From NCBI RefSeq assembly GCF_003590095.1, contig NC_039490.1, forward strand, positions 11,425,834 through 11,489,833: a stretch of DNA of 64,000 nt, in the 5' to 3' direction. The notes beneath the pieces were generated by a model that did no database searches, was not told where the DNA came from, and was given only the letters and a program-made list of their open reading frames with translations. Below, piece by piece: positions 13,901-28,900 of this stretch. Made by a program: the position numbers and the translations under genes. Within the stretch, counting starts at the first letter, position 1. The number at the start of each line of letters is the position of its first letter. Origin of the DNA: Trichoplusia ni (lineage: Eukaryota > Arthropoda > Insecta > Lepidoptera > Noctuidae).

Positions 13901-16900
13901 GTTCAGGTACTACCAGATCGTGAAGCCGATGTACCCGCTGGAGCCGGGCGAGCTGCCCGAGATCCGCCAGGACGAGTACCACCTGGACACCAGCGCCTTC
14001 TACCGCCAGTTCAGCCAGAACCGCTGCGACGTCAAGGCGCTCAACGCAGTCTTCACGTACCAGGACGAGTACTTGGGGAACAGGTGGGGTTCACTCAGTC
14101 ATCATCTCGCTGACGACCTCGCCTCACCGCACCTTTATATTTTCTGAGACGTATTTTTTTGACTTAGCCACAGTAGTTCATCATAAAAATTGCTTAGTTG
14201 ACCTACGAATCTATAAGATAAATGGTTAAAAAATAGGAAACCAACCAATGGTAACTATGTAAATCATACTTTATTGAGGAAGGAACATAGTGGAATAGAA
14301 TAACCATCTCGACACTCATTCTAGTGTTTTCATATTTTGTGAACACAGTCATAATTCTTGCTCATCGTATACCTTATTCACCGGTGTTGGGCCGAATAGG
14401 TTAGTTAAATAAAAATATTTCATTGAGTTAAGACAAAAATATATCTCAATAGGTTTTACTACCACCTGTATATGACAGATTGTCAAGACGCAAGAAAGTA
14501 CAACATAATTTTAACAGCTATCTAACAGTCTTCGAAGTGAAATGAAATCATTTTTCTGCAAGTAGGATAAATCATCCCTTTTAAATGTGTTTTTGTTGAA
14601 ATGTTGAAACAAACTCAGGGCTCGCAGTATCTTTTACTTCCGACAAGTGTAATAAGTATTGGTTACTTCCAGCGGTCGGCTAGTGATCACCCCTCTGACG
14701 GACCGCTGCTACCTGACGCTCATGTGCGCCATGCACCTGAAGTTCGGGGGCGCGCCCGCCGGGCCCGCCGGCACCGGCAAGACCGAGACCACCAAGGTCA
14801 GCCAACACCACCACACCAAACACCACACCCACACACAACACATACCAGATATACAGTTCAAAAAATCGTTCATCCAGTCCGAAAAAAGAAAAATACCCTA
14901 AACATAGACGAATTGAAAACCTCCTCCTTTGTGAATTCGATTCAAAATATTTAATATAAAATACCTATCCGTATTCTCACTGGTTCTCAATCCAATTCCG
15001 TTAAGTGTATATTATTACAACCAAGGTTTCTGAACAGTACCCTAAGAGAATTTAGTTCTAAAATATTATTCTGCCCGTATTCAGGATCTCGCAAAGGCTC
15101 TAGCTGTGCAGTGCGTAGTGTTCAACTGCTCGGATCAGCTGGACTTCATGGCGATGGGCAAGTTCTTCAAAGGTCTCGCCGCGTGAGTACATAGCTTGTA
15201 CCTTGTTAGTTGTAAAAATATATCAAGTGAAAAGAGTCGCTTCGAAGCTTTGACGTGATATAATGATATAGCGTCATTTACATGCAACGGTTTACTCGGG
15301 TTTACGAAGTGCCCGACTAGTCGGACCCAACCGGAGTCCTTAATCATGAGCTGACGCGGCTAGCTCGCGAGTCATTTAATAATGAATAATTCTCACAATA
15401 GTTACTATAAAACTAATGTAGTTTAGTTAACCTGATTAGTAATTGATAGTATTGTTTTCTTGCCCTAGTTCCGGCGCGTGGGCCTGCTTCGACGAGTTCA
15501 ACCGGATTGATATTGAAGTGCTGTCCGTGGTTGCACAACAGGTAAAAATGAAAAATATATTTTTGCACCTTATTACCGGTCAAGACTAAGTCCTACCAGT
15601 AGTACAGAAAGCCGAAAATCTTGCTGAACATGCCACATGGTAATAAAAGAAAAAAAATATTAAATCCGATTGTTTTTGAAAAACCTAGACATTTACCTAC
15701 CTACCTACTAAAATAAAAAAAGCGTTCTAAACACTAATCAACTGTTTTATTAGCCTGCGTCAGGTTTTTAGGCAAATCCCTCCACCTTTCCCTTCCAGGT
15801 ATCTTTCTCTTTTTTCTCGAATAGTCAGGAAAAATCTTCTCATCCTCTTAATACGTAATGCTCGTTAGGTGGCGACGATCCAGAAGGCCCAGCTGGCTCG
15901 TCAGGACAGGTTCATGTTCGAGGGTGTGGACTTGCCCCTCAAGGCCTCCTGCTCCGTCTTCATCACCATGAACCCTGGATACGCAGGTACGTAGCGGAAA
16001 GAAGTTATTTTTTCTGCAACCTCTAAAAGAAAGACAGTTTTAGAAGTGGGACAGCGCGCTACATGGCACAATTGTGATAGTAAAATCTATCTACGTTTTT
16101 GCTGTTGATATTTTTTTTTTCTCTAGCCCACTGTGTCCCACTGCTGGGCAAAGGCATGTTCTTTTTGTTATTTAACAAAAAGATTTTTTTTAATTGACCT
16201 TCAATGACGAGCAAACACATACGGTCTTTCTTTTGAATTTGAATACAGCGACCGCGGTTCTCAAATAAGTCACATGCACAAAGACACCCAGACTTAGGAA
16301 AAACATACGTGAGTCACACAACTTCTTGGCCTACGCGTTGTTACGTTTCCACTCGGCTATCCGTGCAGTCAAATTCATCGCCACACATAGTAAATTCAAA
16401 TAATGAAACTGTCATATCGTCGTGTAGGCCGTACGGAGTTACCGGACAACTTGAAGGCCCTGTTCCGTCCGATCGCGATGATGGTGCCGGACTACGCGCT
16501 CATCGCCGAGATCTCGCTGTTCTCCTTCGGCTTCGGCGAGGCCAAGATCCTGGCCGGCAAGATCACCACCACCTTCAGGCTCAGCTCTGAACAGCTGTCC
16601 GCTCAGGTCAGTGTCTCTTATGCCTTGATACATGATTGATGGATGTTGCAGATAACAGACTCGTAGCTGATATCCTGGTCTAGATTATGTTATTGCCATC
16701 GACTCGATTAGAAGGAGAATTTTACTTAGCCCAGCAAGGGATTAAGAGCTGCATTATTTTTTTAACATGAGCTCGTTACTCGCTGGATATTGAGAGGGTC
16801 TAAGACAGTTTGGCGATTTTTTTGACTTTCTATAATTGTATGCCTTTGTTATGAATAAATAAATATAAAAAGACCTTTTTTGTGCTAAATACAACCGGCG

Positions 16901-19900
16901 CGTAAAGTAAGAAGTCGTAGGTTCGAGTTCAGTTTCGGGAATGTTTTTTTTTATGTTTATGATATGGCACAACTTCGCTGAAGCAAAACTAAAAAAAGAA
17001 TCTACGATTTAATAAATTACCAAGAGCAATTCTGCAGTTTGTAACTTCTACAGACTCTGACCAGCTCAAGTCATGCTCGTTGTAATCTGTCAGGACCACT
17101 ACGACTTCGGCATGCGCGCGGTGAAGACGGTGATAACGGTAGCCGGCAACCTCATCCGCCAGATGCCGGACGGCGACGAGCGGCAGATAGTGCTGCGCGC
17201 GCTCAGGGATGTCAACGTGCCCAAGTTCCTGGCGGACGACCTGGTGCTATTCAATGGTCAGTATTGCTATTTACCAGCTGTTGGCGTCGTGTCGTGGGTT
17301 CGATTCGGACCCAGTTAATTATTGTATGGCAGTGAAAAAGAACCATGGAGTTTCTTGCTCGTTCTTCTCCATGGGAATCTACATTCCGAACGAGCGGTAA
17401 CTTCAATAGGAGACTGACTGACAGACTGACACTTTAGATTTTAATATTGTATAACTAAATTGTTTGACGTTCAAAAGTGCCATATACTGGACTAATTGAA
17501 ATAAAGAATTTGACTTGACTTGACTTCAGTTCTCGGTCAACCGAGCGGCGAACCGCTCGCGCGCGTCGAGTAAAGATGAATTCGAATGTAGTAAAATGTA
17601 GCTCGTGCAATATTGTAATTAATGAAGTACTCGCGTTTATGCAAAATAAAATCAGTGTGATGGACGAAGTAACGCTTGTCACGATATGTGATACAGCGTT
17701 CACCAATGAGGAAGTGTTAGCTGCTAAAAAGTTGTTATTTGAAGCGGTATCAACAACAAAAATGAAGTCCAGAAGAAAAGAAGGGAAGTCCAGTAGGGAT
17801 TTACAAGACATTATTGATTTAATGAAGCATACAGAGGCTGCGGACCCAGAAAAGTTTCCAACGTTTGTTGCTAAAGATTTGCATAGACTACCGCCGGTCA
17901 CTTTTGACCACTTAGATGCAACACGAGTGCTAAGAGATATATTAATTCTACAGGAGGAGATTAAGTATTTAAAAACTGAGTGTGTCACGAAAGAACAATT
18001 ATGTGAATTTCAAGTTGCTATGCGAACGCAGTCATTGAGTGAGTTCGACTTCAATCCTATAAAAGACAAGAGGGGTGGACATTTATTAGAAAAAATTGAG
18101 TGCGAAAGTCGGCCAATGGGCCTTAGCCACATTACATTGGAATCAAATAATGATAATTACATACGCGATCATTCACAATCACCAGTGAAAATACAGGTAG
18201 AAGTCGCAAACAATCCAGTGCATACCCTCGTTAACAAATTGTCAAGTTCAATTAGTACCAGTGAACCAGCTGTTATTTCTCAGAGCGCCACAAGCGGGCG
18301 CGTGGAGGCCCATACCGCGGTTTCGAACGTAAAACCGGTATCCGTAGGCGCACGCGCCTCCGACGATACCACTACGATTGTCGCGTCTCGCTCACTGGTC
18401 GACAAATGTGTGAATCACGGCGAGAGCGCTGGCGCGGGCGATGGTCCCGCCATCGTGCAATCGAGATTATCTGTAGCGGACGTATTGAAATCGAGTAGCG
18501 AATGTAAACAAAAAGTAGGAGACACAGATGAATGGACTAAAGTTCAATACGGAAGGAAGCGAAGGAATAGATTTATTAGTAACACTGGAAAGGCCACAAA
18601 TGATTCTAACAGCATGTTTAGAGCCGCTCAAATAAGTAGAATTCCTTTGTATATATCTAATGTGTGTAAAGAATCGAGAGAAGAGGATATTAAACAATAC
18701 ATTTGGAACAGAACTCAGGACTCAGTCTCATTAGAAAAAATAAATATGAAGAAAAACAAGAACTATAATTCCTTTATATGTTACGTTTCCAGCCATAAAT
18801 TACGATTATTTTTAAATGATGAAATGTGGCCGGATGGTATCTGTTTTAGGCGCTTTGTACAGTTTCGTAGTACTATAAACAAAGAGGACGCATTAGAAAA
18901 AGGATCAACAGGGGCAAAACTACCATGATGAACAAAATAGATACAAATATAAATACGAAGTTTGTGACATTCAACTGTAAATCCCTAAAAAGATCTATTG
19001 AAAGCGTTAGGTACTTATGCAAAACAGCTGACATAGTGGCTTTGCAGGAGACATGGCTTCTGCCTCATGATTTAAGCATACTTGGAAGTATACATGACCA
19101 GTTTGATTATACTGGAAAATCGGCAGTAGATACCTCGGCAGGAATTTTGACAGGACGACCATTTGGAGGAGTGGCAGTATTATGGCGAAAAGGAATTTTC
19201 AAATCTGTGTCTGTTGTGGAGTGTAGTAGTACTCGCATATCAGCTATAAAAGCTTGCTTAGAAGACCGCGCAATATTAGTGTTCAGTGTTTACATGCCAA
19301 TCGATTCTGCAGAGAACCTTTTCGAATTTACTGAGTGTTTAAGCGAATTAAGTGCTGTTATTGATGCTAGTGATGTAGAAGCGGTTTATATGATGGGAGA
19401 CTATAACTCTCACCCACATCAACCTTTTTGGAATGAACTATGTAACTATAGCACAGATCAGTTATGGATATGTGCAGATACGGAGTCGTTGGGTCTAGGG
19501 TCTGATAACCATACCTATGTTAGTGACATGAATGGGAGCAGGCGCTGGTTAGACCACTGTTTTGTAACCCAGGCTGCCTGGCGAACTGTTGTGAATGTTT
19601 ATATTGAATATGATGTGTTTTGGTCCGATCATTTACCGCTAGTCATAGAGTGTAACTTATGTACAGTTGCCCAGAAATCGCCTCTCATTAAGTCATTATG
19701 TGACAAAGTAAAATGGAAAGAACGTGACCGTGATCAGATTAGTGAATATTTTGATATCTGTAATCGTAAATTCCGGAGCATGCACTTTCCAGAGCTTTTT
19801 ATGAAGTGCGCTGATAAAATATGCAACTCTGAAGAACACAGACGTGGCCTTGACAGTATGTATAAAAGTATTGTGGATGTTATGTCTGACGCAGCTAAAC

Positions 19901-22900
19901 AAACTTACAAGGGAGACCAGCCGCGAGGTAAAAAACGCGTAATTGGCTGGAACAAGTATGTCCGCGCTGCACACTTGGAGGCAAGGCAGAAGTATCAGGT
20001 ATGGATTCTTTGTAATAAACCGATGTCGGGCAGAGTTTGGGATGATATGCGAGAAAGCCAAAAGATTTTCAAAGCAAAATTAAAATGGTGTCAAAATCAC
20101 CAAGAACAAATAAAAATGGACATAATATCTTCTCACAGATCATCAAAGAACTTTGGCCGATTTTGGAAATCCACAACTGGCATTGATCTTAAGCCAGCCC
20201 TTCCAGTGACAGTTGCGGGCTGTAGCACAGCGAATGGTATAGCGAATATTTTTAAAAACCATTTTCGCGTGATCTCGCCGTTGGGCCCCTCGAAGGATGT
20301 GTTCGATACTGAGATTAGTCAGAACTGCCCTGTTATCAGATTTACAACCAAGCAGATATCTAACGTGATACAAAAAATGTCGGGCGGAAAATCTCCAGGG
20401 CATGACAGTCTCAGTATCGAGCACTTAAAATATGCTGGTTTTCATTGTGCTAGGTCGTTATCTATGTTTTATTCCTTATGTGTCAGTCACTCTTATCTAC
20501 CACCGGACCTAATGAAAACGCTAGTTGTACCCATTATAAAGAATAAGACGGCTGATATCACAGATGTTAATAACTACAGGCCTATATCACTCGCTACTGT
20601 GATTGCCAAAGTATTTGACGGTTTGCTGGACGGTATATTGGATAAATTTATAAATCTGCATGACGCTCAGTTCGGGTTTAGGCCAGGACTTTCTACTGAA
20701 AGCGCAATATTAAGTCTCAAGCAAACCGTTAAATATTATACTGACAGACACACATCAGTTTATGCGTGCTTCCTTGACCTTTCTAAAGCTTTTGACCTTG
20801 TGTCATATGAAATTTTGTGGAAAAAGCTCAGGGAGGCACGCGTACCTACTGAATTAATACGTGTTTTTCAGTATTGGTACTCCAACCAGGTGAATAATGT
20901 AAGATGGCAAAACATACTATCTGACGCATACAGGCTGGAATGCGGAGTAAGGCAGGGGGGACTTACCTCGCCGAGGCTTTTCAGTCTGTATATAAATGAG
21001 TTGATAGCAGGGCTAAGCAGCAAGCGTATCGGATGTTGGATTGATGGAATTTGTGTGAATAACCTTAGCTACGCGGATGATATGGTGCTGCTCGGCCCAA
21101 CTGCCAACGCAATACGGGAACTTTTAGACTACTGTACCAAATACGCTGCAAGCCACGGTCTTTTGTATAACTCTAAAAAGAGTGTCTTCATGATCTTTAA
21201 GGGCGTCAGCAAAAAAATATCCCTTGAGCCGGTCATTACGCTTAACGGACAGGTAATTCAAAAAGTGACACAGTTTAAATATTTGGGGCACTGTGTCACG
21301 GATGACCTTGGGGATCATGCAGATATTGAACGGGAACGCAGGGCTCTTGCTGTGAGAGCGAATATGTTAGCACGTAGATTTGCTCGCTGTAGTAAGGAGG
21401 TAAAAGTTACTTTGTTTAAAGCGTATTGCCAAACCTTCTACACGAGTAGCCTGTGGTTTAGTTACACGCGTGGAGTATTGGATAAATTGAGAATCCAGTA
21501 CAATAACGGCTTCAGAATGCTTTTGGGCTTGCCGCGTTTCTGTAGTGCCTCAAACATGTTCGCACAGCATCACACCCATGACTTTTATGCCATGATACGA
21601 CTTAAAACGGCGTCACTTCTGCAAAGGGCACGGTCAAGCTCAAATGGCATTCTGGAGATGTTAACAAATAAACTTGACTCGCCTATTATGCAACACTTTA
21701 TGCAAATACTGGTGAGGCAAGAGTAATGTTAAGGTTTTATTATTATATTTTATGTGTGTGTTACTAACATAGCTTTTATAAGTGTTTCTGTAACTAACCC
21801 GTGGACCTCTGTTGTCTGAGAAATAAATAAATTATTAGGTTTGAAAAACATTAGTGAATGCTTGTTCTGAGTCTTCGTGTCTTTGGACACGTGATTTGCA
21901 TGTGATTTCCCGCGTCACGAGGATTAAATCCCTTATTGAGGGGTCGTTTTTATAAAAATAACTTTAAACTACAGTATAGTTATACAAAATGACTTATCTA
22001 GAATATTAACATAGCCATGTTGTTTGTTTAGGTATTATATCGGATCTGTTCCCACGCGTGGAGATACCGGTCGTGGACTACGGCATCATGGAGCAGTCCA
22101 TCAGGCTGATGCTCGCTAAGAAGGGATACGACGACTTATATTGTAAGTTAGTATAGTGAATACTCAAAAGGTCCACCACCTTCACTTAGAGTAGGAAGTT
22201 GGAAGAGAGACATTAATTAATATAAGAGATATGTCTTCATAGAGACAACGGTCCTTACGAGACACTCCTGATAAACACCAACCTCCTCGGGGGAGTAAGG
22301 TCGTAAAGCAACGGTCCTGCTTAAAGATGTGTTGGTAGGCCTTCAATTTTATTTCATTAGGAGAGGCGGCCGACGATATTTATTCGTTGGCCTCCTCAGA
22401 AAACGCGAAAGCGAGCCGCCGGTCCACAACTGGCTGGCAGAAGCCAGCAGCAAGTGTATGAAGACCCAGATACAGAGGTTTAGGTTACGTCATTAATAGT
22501 CTCCTACACTACCCGCCCCCTTCCCCGAGGAAAAGGGTGTTCATGAGGATTCCTCTCCTCTCCCCTCGCTTTAAAGAAAACCATAAGCTGTATTTAAATA
22601 ATAGCATCATAAGCACTTATGTTGTAATGTTTTCAGCGTTCATATTCAAAGTGATTCAGTTGTACGAGACGACGGTGGTGCGACACGGCCTCATGGTGGT
22701 GGGGCCGGCCGGCGCGGGCAAGACCAAGGTAACCTAGCATACAATATTATCATAATACAGATACATACAACTATATTTACAGTTTAACTACAGTTTGGAG
22801 ACGAGCAAGACGTTAGATTTTCCCAGATTTATGTCATCTTTTCCCTTATAGTGTTACGAGACCCTTCGCGACGCCCTGACCGCCATCAAGGGCAAGCTGG

Positions 22901-25900
22901 CCCCGGACGGGTTCCCCTTCACGCCGGTGCACACGTTCGTCGTCAACCCCAAGTCCATCACCATGGGGCAGCTCTACGGGGAGTTTGACATGCAGACACA
23001 TGAATGGTAAACATATACTTACATACTTTATTGCATTATATACCAGAACAAATCATGGTTTTCATCATCAGCCCTTTTCCATCCACTGCTGCAGATAGTG
23101 CTCGCTAATTGCACGCTAACGACATATAATATAAAAATAAAAACAGAATATAGTATCTATATGGACTGTGTCGGCCAAACCAAAAACTTCAATTCGTATC
23201 GGCGTTTACTCTGACCCCAAAGAAAACATGCAAGAGTGTTTTTAATGATACCCCATTGGATCTTCGTAAGAACTTAGGTCTTTTATACGGGATATACCTT
23301 TAGTTAGTTGGCTAGTACTCATAATACAAGCTTTGCTTAGTTTGAGACTAGATGGCGTTGTGGATTTTTTTTTTCTTATGATGTCAGGACTGACGGCATC
23401 CTGTCGAGCCTGGTCCGCGCGGGCATCGCCGTCGAGGACATGGACAAGCGCTGGTACGTGTTCGACGGACCCGTCGACGCAGTGTGGATCGAGAACATGA
23501 ACACTGTGAGTTACATTCAATTAAACAGTTTATTACGCAATACGAGAAAAAGGGTGTTTTATTTTACTTGTCAAGTTTAAATTACGCTTGTTGGAGGAGA
23601 CATTCTTTATTGGCTACCCTGAGAAGAACGTCGAAAAAAGTTAAGGGTCATTATTTCTTTTTAAGGCCAGACAATGTCAAGATAGTAATTACTTGAGTGA
23701 TTTATTTAATAACGGTGTATTTATCGCGATTATTCGACTAGTTTCAGACCCGACCAGAGTCCTCAATCATGATCTGACACAGGAGCGGACGAGCGACTCA
23801 TTCTACTATGAAATCGTTGTCAAGTAAATAAGCTCAAACTTGACATATAAGAGCAACTGTTTGTGGCAGGTGCTAGACGACAACAAGAAGCTGTGCCTGT
23901 CCAGCGGTGAGATCATGAAGCTCACAGACCGGCAGCGCATGATCTTCGAGGTGGCGGACCTGGCGGTGGCCAGCCCCGCCACCGTGTCCCGCTGCGGGAT
24001 GGTGTACCTGGACGCCAAGGTCGTGGGCCTGCCGCCGCTGGTCAACGCCTGGATCAAGAGCAACCTGCCGCCTGTGTGTATTATAGCATGACCGTACTAT
24101 ATATGACAGTTGAGATTCTTTTAACTTTTTTTTTAATTGGCTTGTCACCTTTGATTTTTAACAAAAGTGCTCAGCCTATAAAAAAATTATGCTAAAATTA
24201 AAATTATAGTTATTCGAACTTGTATGCTTGAAAGGCACCTGCGCTTTGATCTTTTTCTTGATCGACTTTTTACGCAATAAGGCTAAAAAAAAAATTTCAT
24301 GTTATATGAAAACCTAGATGTTTCGCACGTGTGGCAAGTCGCTCACATGTCCTCCCGTCCCGCCGCAGATCGCGGACCCCATCCGCAAGCAGCTGCTGCC
24401 GCTGATCGCCACGTACCTGTACCCCGCGCTGGAGCTGCTGCGCGCGCGCCTGCTGGAGATCGTGCACTCGCTGGACTGCGCGCTGGTCCTCAAGTTCCTG
24501 GAGCTGCTGGACTACCGCCTGCGCCCGCTCACCGGCAAGGACGACCGCCCGCCGCCGCCCGCCAACTTCCTCGCGCTCATGCGTAGGATACTTATATACT
24601 CATAGGGCAGACTCATCATCATCCTAGACTTTCCCGTATTAAAGTCGGATTCCAGTCTAACCGGATTCAGTTAGGTAACAGTGTTTTATAAGCAGCGACT
24701 GTCTATCTGACCTTCTTAACCTAGTTACCTGGGCCGTAGTAAGACTGGTTGACAGACCCACAATTTGATATGTCATCCAAAACACGTAAGAACTCGTTAA
24801 GACAGAAATAGTCACCTATCCGCGGACCGATAGTGTCAAGCGTAGCTTAACCAGTGCTCGATCTACTTGTGCAGTTGTCGCTAGGTCAAGATCTCTTCCA
24901 GACTGACAAAGTGCAAACTTTAAGTGTTGGATGTACGAAAACTACTGTTTTATGTATTGTGTTAAAATCAACATGTTCGAAGCTTGTTGTTTAAAAAAAA
25001 GCTTTTTGTTGGAGATTCTTACCTATCAAACCGTTACTAAAGTATGACGTCACCATATGAAAAAAAACATAGTCTTGCTTGATCCAGAAGAAGCCAAAAC
25101 TCAGAGCTTCTGTTTTTCAAAAGATTGAAGCTTTCCCAAGTTTGTTTGTTGTTGTGTCGCGCAGCCCGCCTGGCCCCGCTGTGGGTGGTGTGGGCGGTGA
25201 TCTGGTCGGTGGGCGCGACCTGCGACCACAACAGCCGCGTCGTGTTCTCCGACTTCATCCGCGAGACCACGCGCGACGCCGGCCTCAAGCCGCTGTTCCC
25301 CGACGAGGGACGCGTCTACGACTACACGTTAGTAGTCTGTAATAGGGCTTTTGAGAAGAAAAACTGTTCAGTCCATCAGACGTGTTTCCAAAAATATTGT
25401 TTACGTATTTTTTCTTCTATTTGGAAATAAAAAAATGAACGGCATACAATGACTTAAAATATCGTACCAGTACGTTTACTAGCAAGAGATTTTTTTAGCT
25501 CCCACTACAATACTTAAGTGGTTTTATTAAGCTTATTACACAAAAAGTCTTTTTATACAAAAAGTTGCTTCTTACTTTCTCAATAATCCAATAATTCGTG
25601 AATCTACCATTAGTAATAAGTCCAGTGCATCTACCATTTTTTTAACTCTGCATCACCCTAAGGTCGACTGGTAGAGAATGCTTAAGGCATTAAGTCCGCC
25701 TCTGTACACGTGCATTGTGCATTAAATTTTAAATTACTTTATTTGGGGACGGCGCAACATGACTTCTCCTTCCATACCCTACTATCTGACGTCATCTCAC
25801 AAGAAAAACTTTCCGTATGAGTGCAGTCTCCATGACGGCGGGTTCACGGACCCGACAGAGGACGGCGAGCCGGCCAACCCCTACTGGTACAGCTGGATGG

Positions 25901-28900
25901 CCAAGGTGGGCACCTACGTCGTCGACCCCGAGTGGCAGTACGCCGGTCAGTACTCATTCTCTCTACTACGAGTTGGTAATTATGGTTACACAGTAAATGC
26001 CAATCACCGAAAGCGTAAGCGAAAATACTTTGTAACGTGAATTTATTAGCCTTTTATGTGAATCTAATCCGACGATAACGGACACTTAACGGACTTTTAG
26101 GTACTTAAATAAATGTAAAAGATTGTGAACGTATTATTTTCCTATAACTAAGTTTAAATAATAGATTAAAAAATCGAAACGCCCACGTTTTTAAATGTCA
26201 CTTCATTCAAATTTTATCAAATTATCGGTACAGTCATTTTATTGTTGTAAGTTGCGTTGTCATCCCTTTTGAAGCTACCCTGAAAATTTCAGAATGTTAG
26301 CTTATCGGGAAGTGCCTCAAAATTGAGTATCAAAAATCCAACCGAAACAACAAACAAACAAGAATGTGAGTGTTTAAAACGTAGGAACAAACGGGACTAG
26401 AAAATATATGCAAGAAAACAATAAAGATTAAATAGATAATACTCTGATACACTTAGTCCGCCTCATCCCTTGCCTAATGTCCAGACATCGAGGTCCCGAC
26501 GATGGACAACGTGCGCAGCGCGGCCATCCTGGGCTACAAGATCGTGAACTACAACCACGTGATCTGCGTCGGCCCCACCGGCACCGGCAAGACCGTCACC
26601 ATCCACGCCAAGCTGTCGCGCGGCCTGCACAGGAAGTTCATCTGCGAGTTCCTCGTCTTCTCCGCCAGGACCTCCGCCAACCAGACGCAGGTACAACATC
26701 GTGCTGGTCTGGAATCATTCACTGTTGCGTATAGACCGCCTTTTTTCTATATAGCGCGTCCCTCAGGAATATAATTTAATATATCCAGAACTTTCACACA
26801 ACGCCATCTAGTCTCAAACCAAGCAAAACTTGTACGATTAGTACTAGATACCAACTGATAGACATACTTATATAATTCTAAACAAAAATATAATATAGAT
26901 AAAATACACCCAGACAGAGTACAACTGATAATGCTAATCACACATGGGGTTCGAACCCAGGTCCTCGAATATAGCAGTCAGGGCCACTTACCACTAGACC
27001 AACATTCCAATAAGCTTGGCAAAATCATCAAACCAACGCCCTCTCAGTCATCCCCGACTCCTGTAACCTGTCCTTAACCACCATCAGGACATAACACCTG
27101 TTCTCCGTTGTCCGCCTCTCAGGACGTGATAGACGGCAAGCTAGAGCGTCGCCGCCGCGGCGTGTTCGGTCCGCCGCCCACCAAGCGGCAGGTGTTCTTC
27201 ATCGACGACCTCAACATGCCCGCCCTAGAGGTGTTCGGGGCGCAGCCACCCATCGAGCTGCTCAGGCAGTTCATGGACTTCGGAGGTACGTGATACTGGC
27301 CCAATAGTGAGCAACGTGAGGAATGGACACTACCACCAATCACAGATATTGTTATGACCAAGGCTTGACTGGGGACAGCCAAGTGTTCTTGCTAATGTGT
27401 ATTATTTGCCCTCTTTTTTTCTATCAACTCGTGATAACAAGATAGTTAATAGGACAAAGGTTGATACAAGCCGATATGCGTCCTATTGCTGGGTACAGGC
27501 CCCTTTTCGGTCACTGCGGGTTGGCGATGTCAGATTTAAATTTTTGGAATCCACGTTTCCTCACATTCACTCTTATTGACTAAATTTTATCCACCGTGCA
27601 GAGTTCCCCTCCTTTGGTCGATGGTTGCTTAGCACTTTATAACGCCACCATAAGTTACCCTAGAATGTTATGCAAGTTGCATATACAGGTTTCAGTGATA
27701 AGACCGCTCATTATGTACAAAGTCCTGATCGTATGTCGTGTTTGGCGTGCAACAAAGATATAGTAATAACTCAGGGTGGTACGACCGGCACAACATCGGC
27801 GAGTTCAAGACGCTGGTGGACGTGGGCATCGTGGCGGCGATGGGTCCGCCCGGCGGCGGCCGCAACCCCGTCACCATGCGACTCATGAGGCACTTTCACT
27901 ATATCTCCTTCACTGAGATGGAGTACTCCAGCAAGGTATACTCCTTTTGTCTTTAAAACTAAAATTTACTAAAATGCGTGACCTTTTAAAGTGAAGTTGA
28001 CCTGACCATTCCAAGCCATATGTTCTTTTAAAGAGAAGTTGATTTGGCAATTAAGACTGGCCAGTAAGATCGCCGCACACTTGCAAGCCTGCTGTGTGGG
28101 GCGACAGTGTGTGTAGGAAGTATTCTAGAAGTTATTGAATTCGGGTGAAAATTAATAATAGTTTTTTAGAGCATTTGTCTTTAGCGAGGATTAGTAACAG
28201 TACAACGAAATTTGGGAGTATTTGTCAAGTATTTTGGGACTATAATATCTCTGTAATATCCTTCAGTATGGGATATTCGAGGTGATCCTCAAATCTTGGA
28301 CGAAGAACATGGACCCTAAAGTAACCATCCGGGAGCCGCCCTTCCTCAAGAGCTCCATCGATATCTTCACCTCTTTAGTGGACGAGCTGCTTCCCACGCC
28401 CACCAAGTCGCACTACACCTTCAACCTGCGGGACCTCAGCAAGGTGTTCCAAGGGGTCCTCATGATGGACCCTAAGATTGTGAAGGTAGGTCAATATTAA
28501 TCGTACTGAATATGAAGTTAAAATTGCCGAGAATGTTTTTTCACTCACAGGGTAAGATTCAGCAATTAACTGAATAAAATTTATACGAAGTCTTGCAAGA
28601 AACAGTACCGATAAAATAAGATTTGCTTTCAAATAAATATGTTTTACAATAGACTGACAGACAGACAACATTATGTAAAGACTGACGTCGCATTCTAACC
28701 AGTCTTTCTGAAACCTAATAGCCTAGACATGGTGATAAGAAAAGAAAACTGAAAATATATTTAAATGACGTTTAAGAGATGTGATTAGTGGTAGCCCTCG
28801 GAGCAATATCACAGTCATGTCTGCTTGCCTTGTGGTGTTTAACAAATGCTGCACGGATAGCCGAGTGGTTGAGGTCACCATGCCAAACCCACTAGTGTCG

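Larger units (their letters stand above)
17527..21850 (+). mobile_element. Apparently full-length non-LTR retrotransposon (LINE) in DNAH1 intron 28
   Basis: The element has a short GC-rich 5'UTR (about 17527-17575), ORF1 (17576-18928), ORF2 (18925-21726), and a ~120-bp 3'UTR with AATAAA at 21822 and a simple A/T tail. Both ORFs are open and in the gene's sense orientation. The 5' end is inferred: it follows directly on a (TTGAC)n tail of another element and starts TCAGTTCTCGG, a typical LINE start. No clear target-site duplication is visible. The clade is probably within the CR1/Rex1-Babar group, judged from the KYLGHCVTDDL and GGLTSPRLFSLY segments. Confidence 0.9.

Noticed and set aside
17455..17988. 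177-codon minus-strand ORF
   Set aside because: It is antisense to the 5' part of LINE ORF1, which has clear homology features on the plus strand; the minus frame shows none.
24299..24586. Alternative plus-strand ORF over exon 34
   Set aside because: An out-of-frame shadow of a GC-rich dynein exon; the other frame matches the family and the phases.
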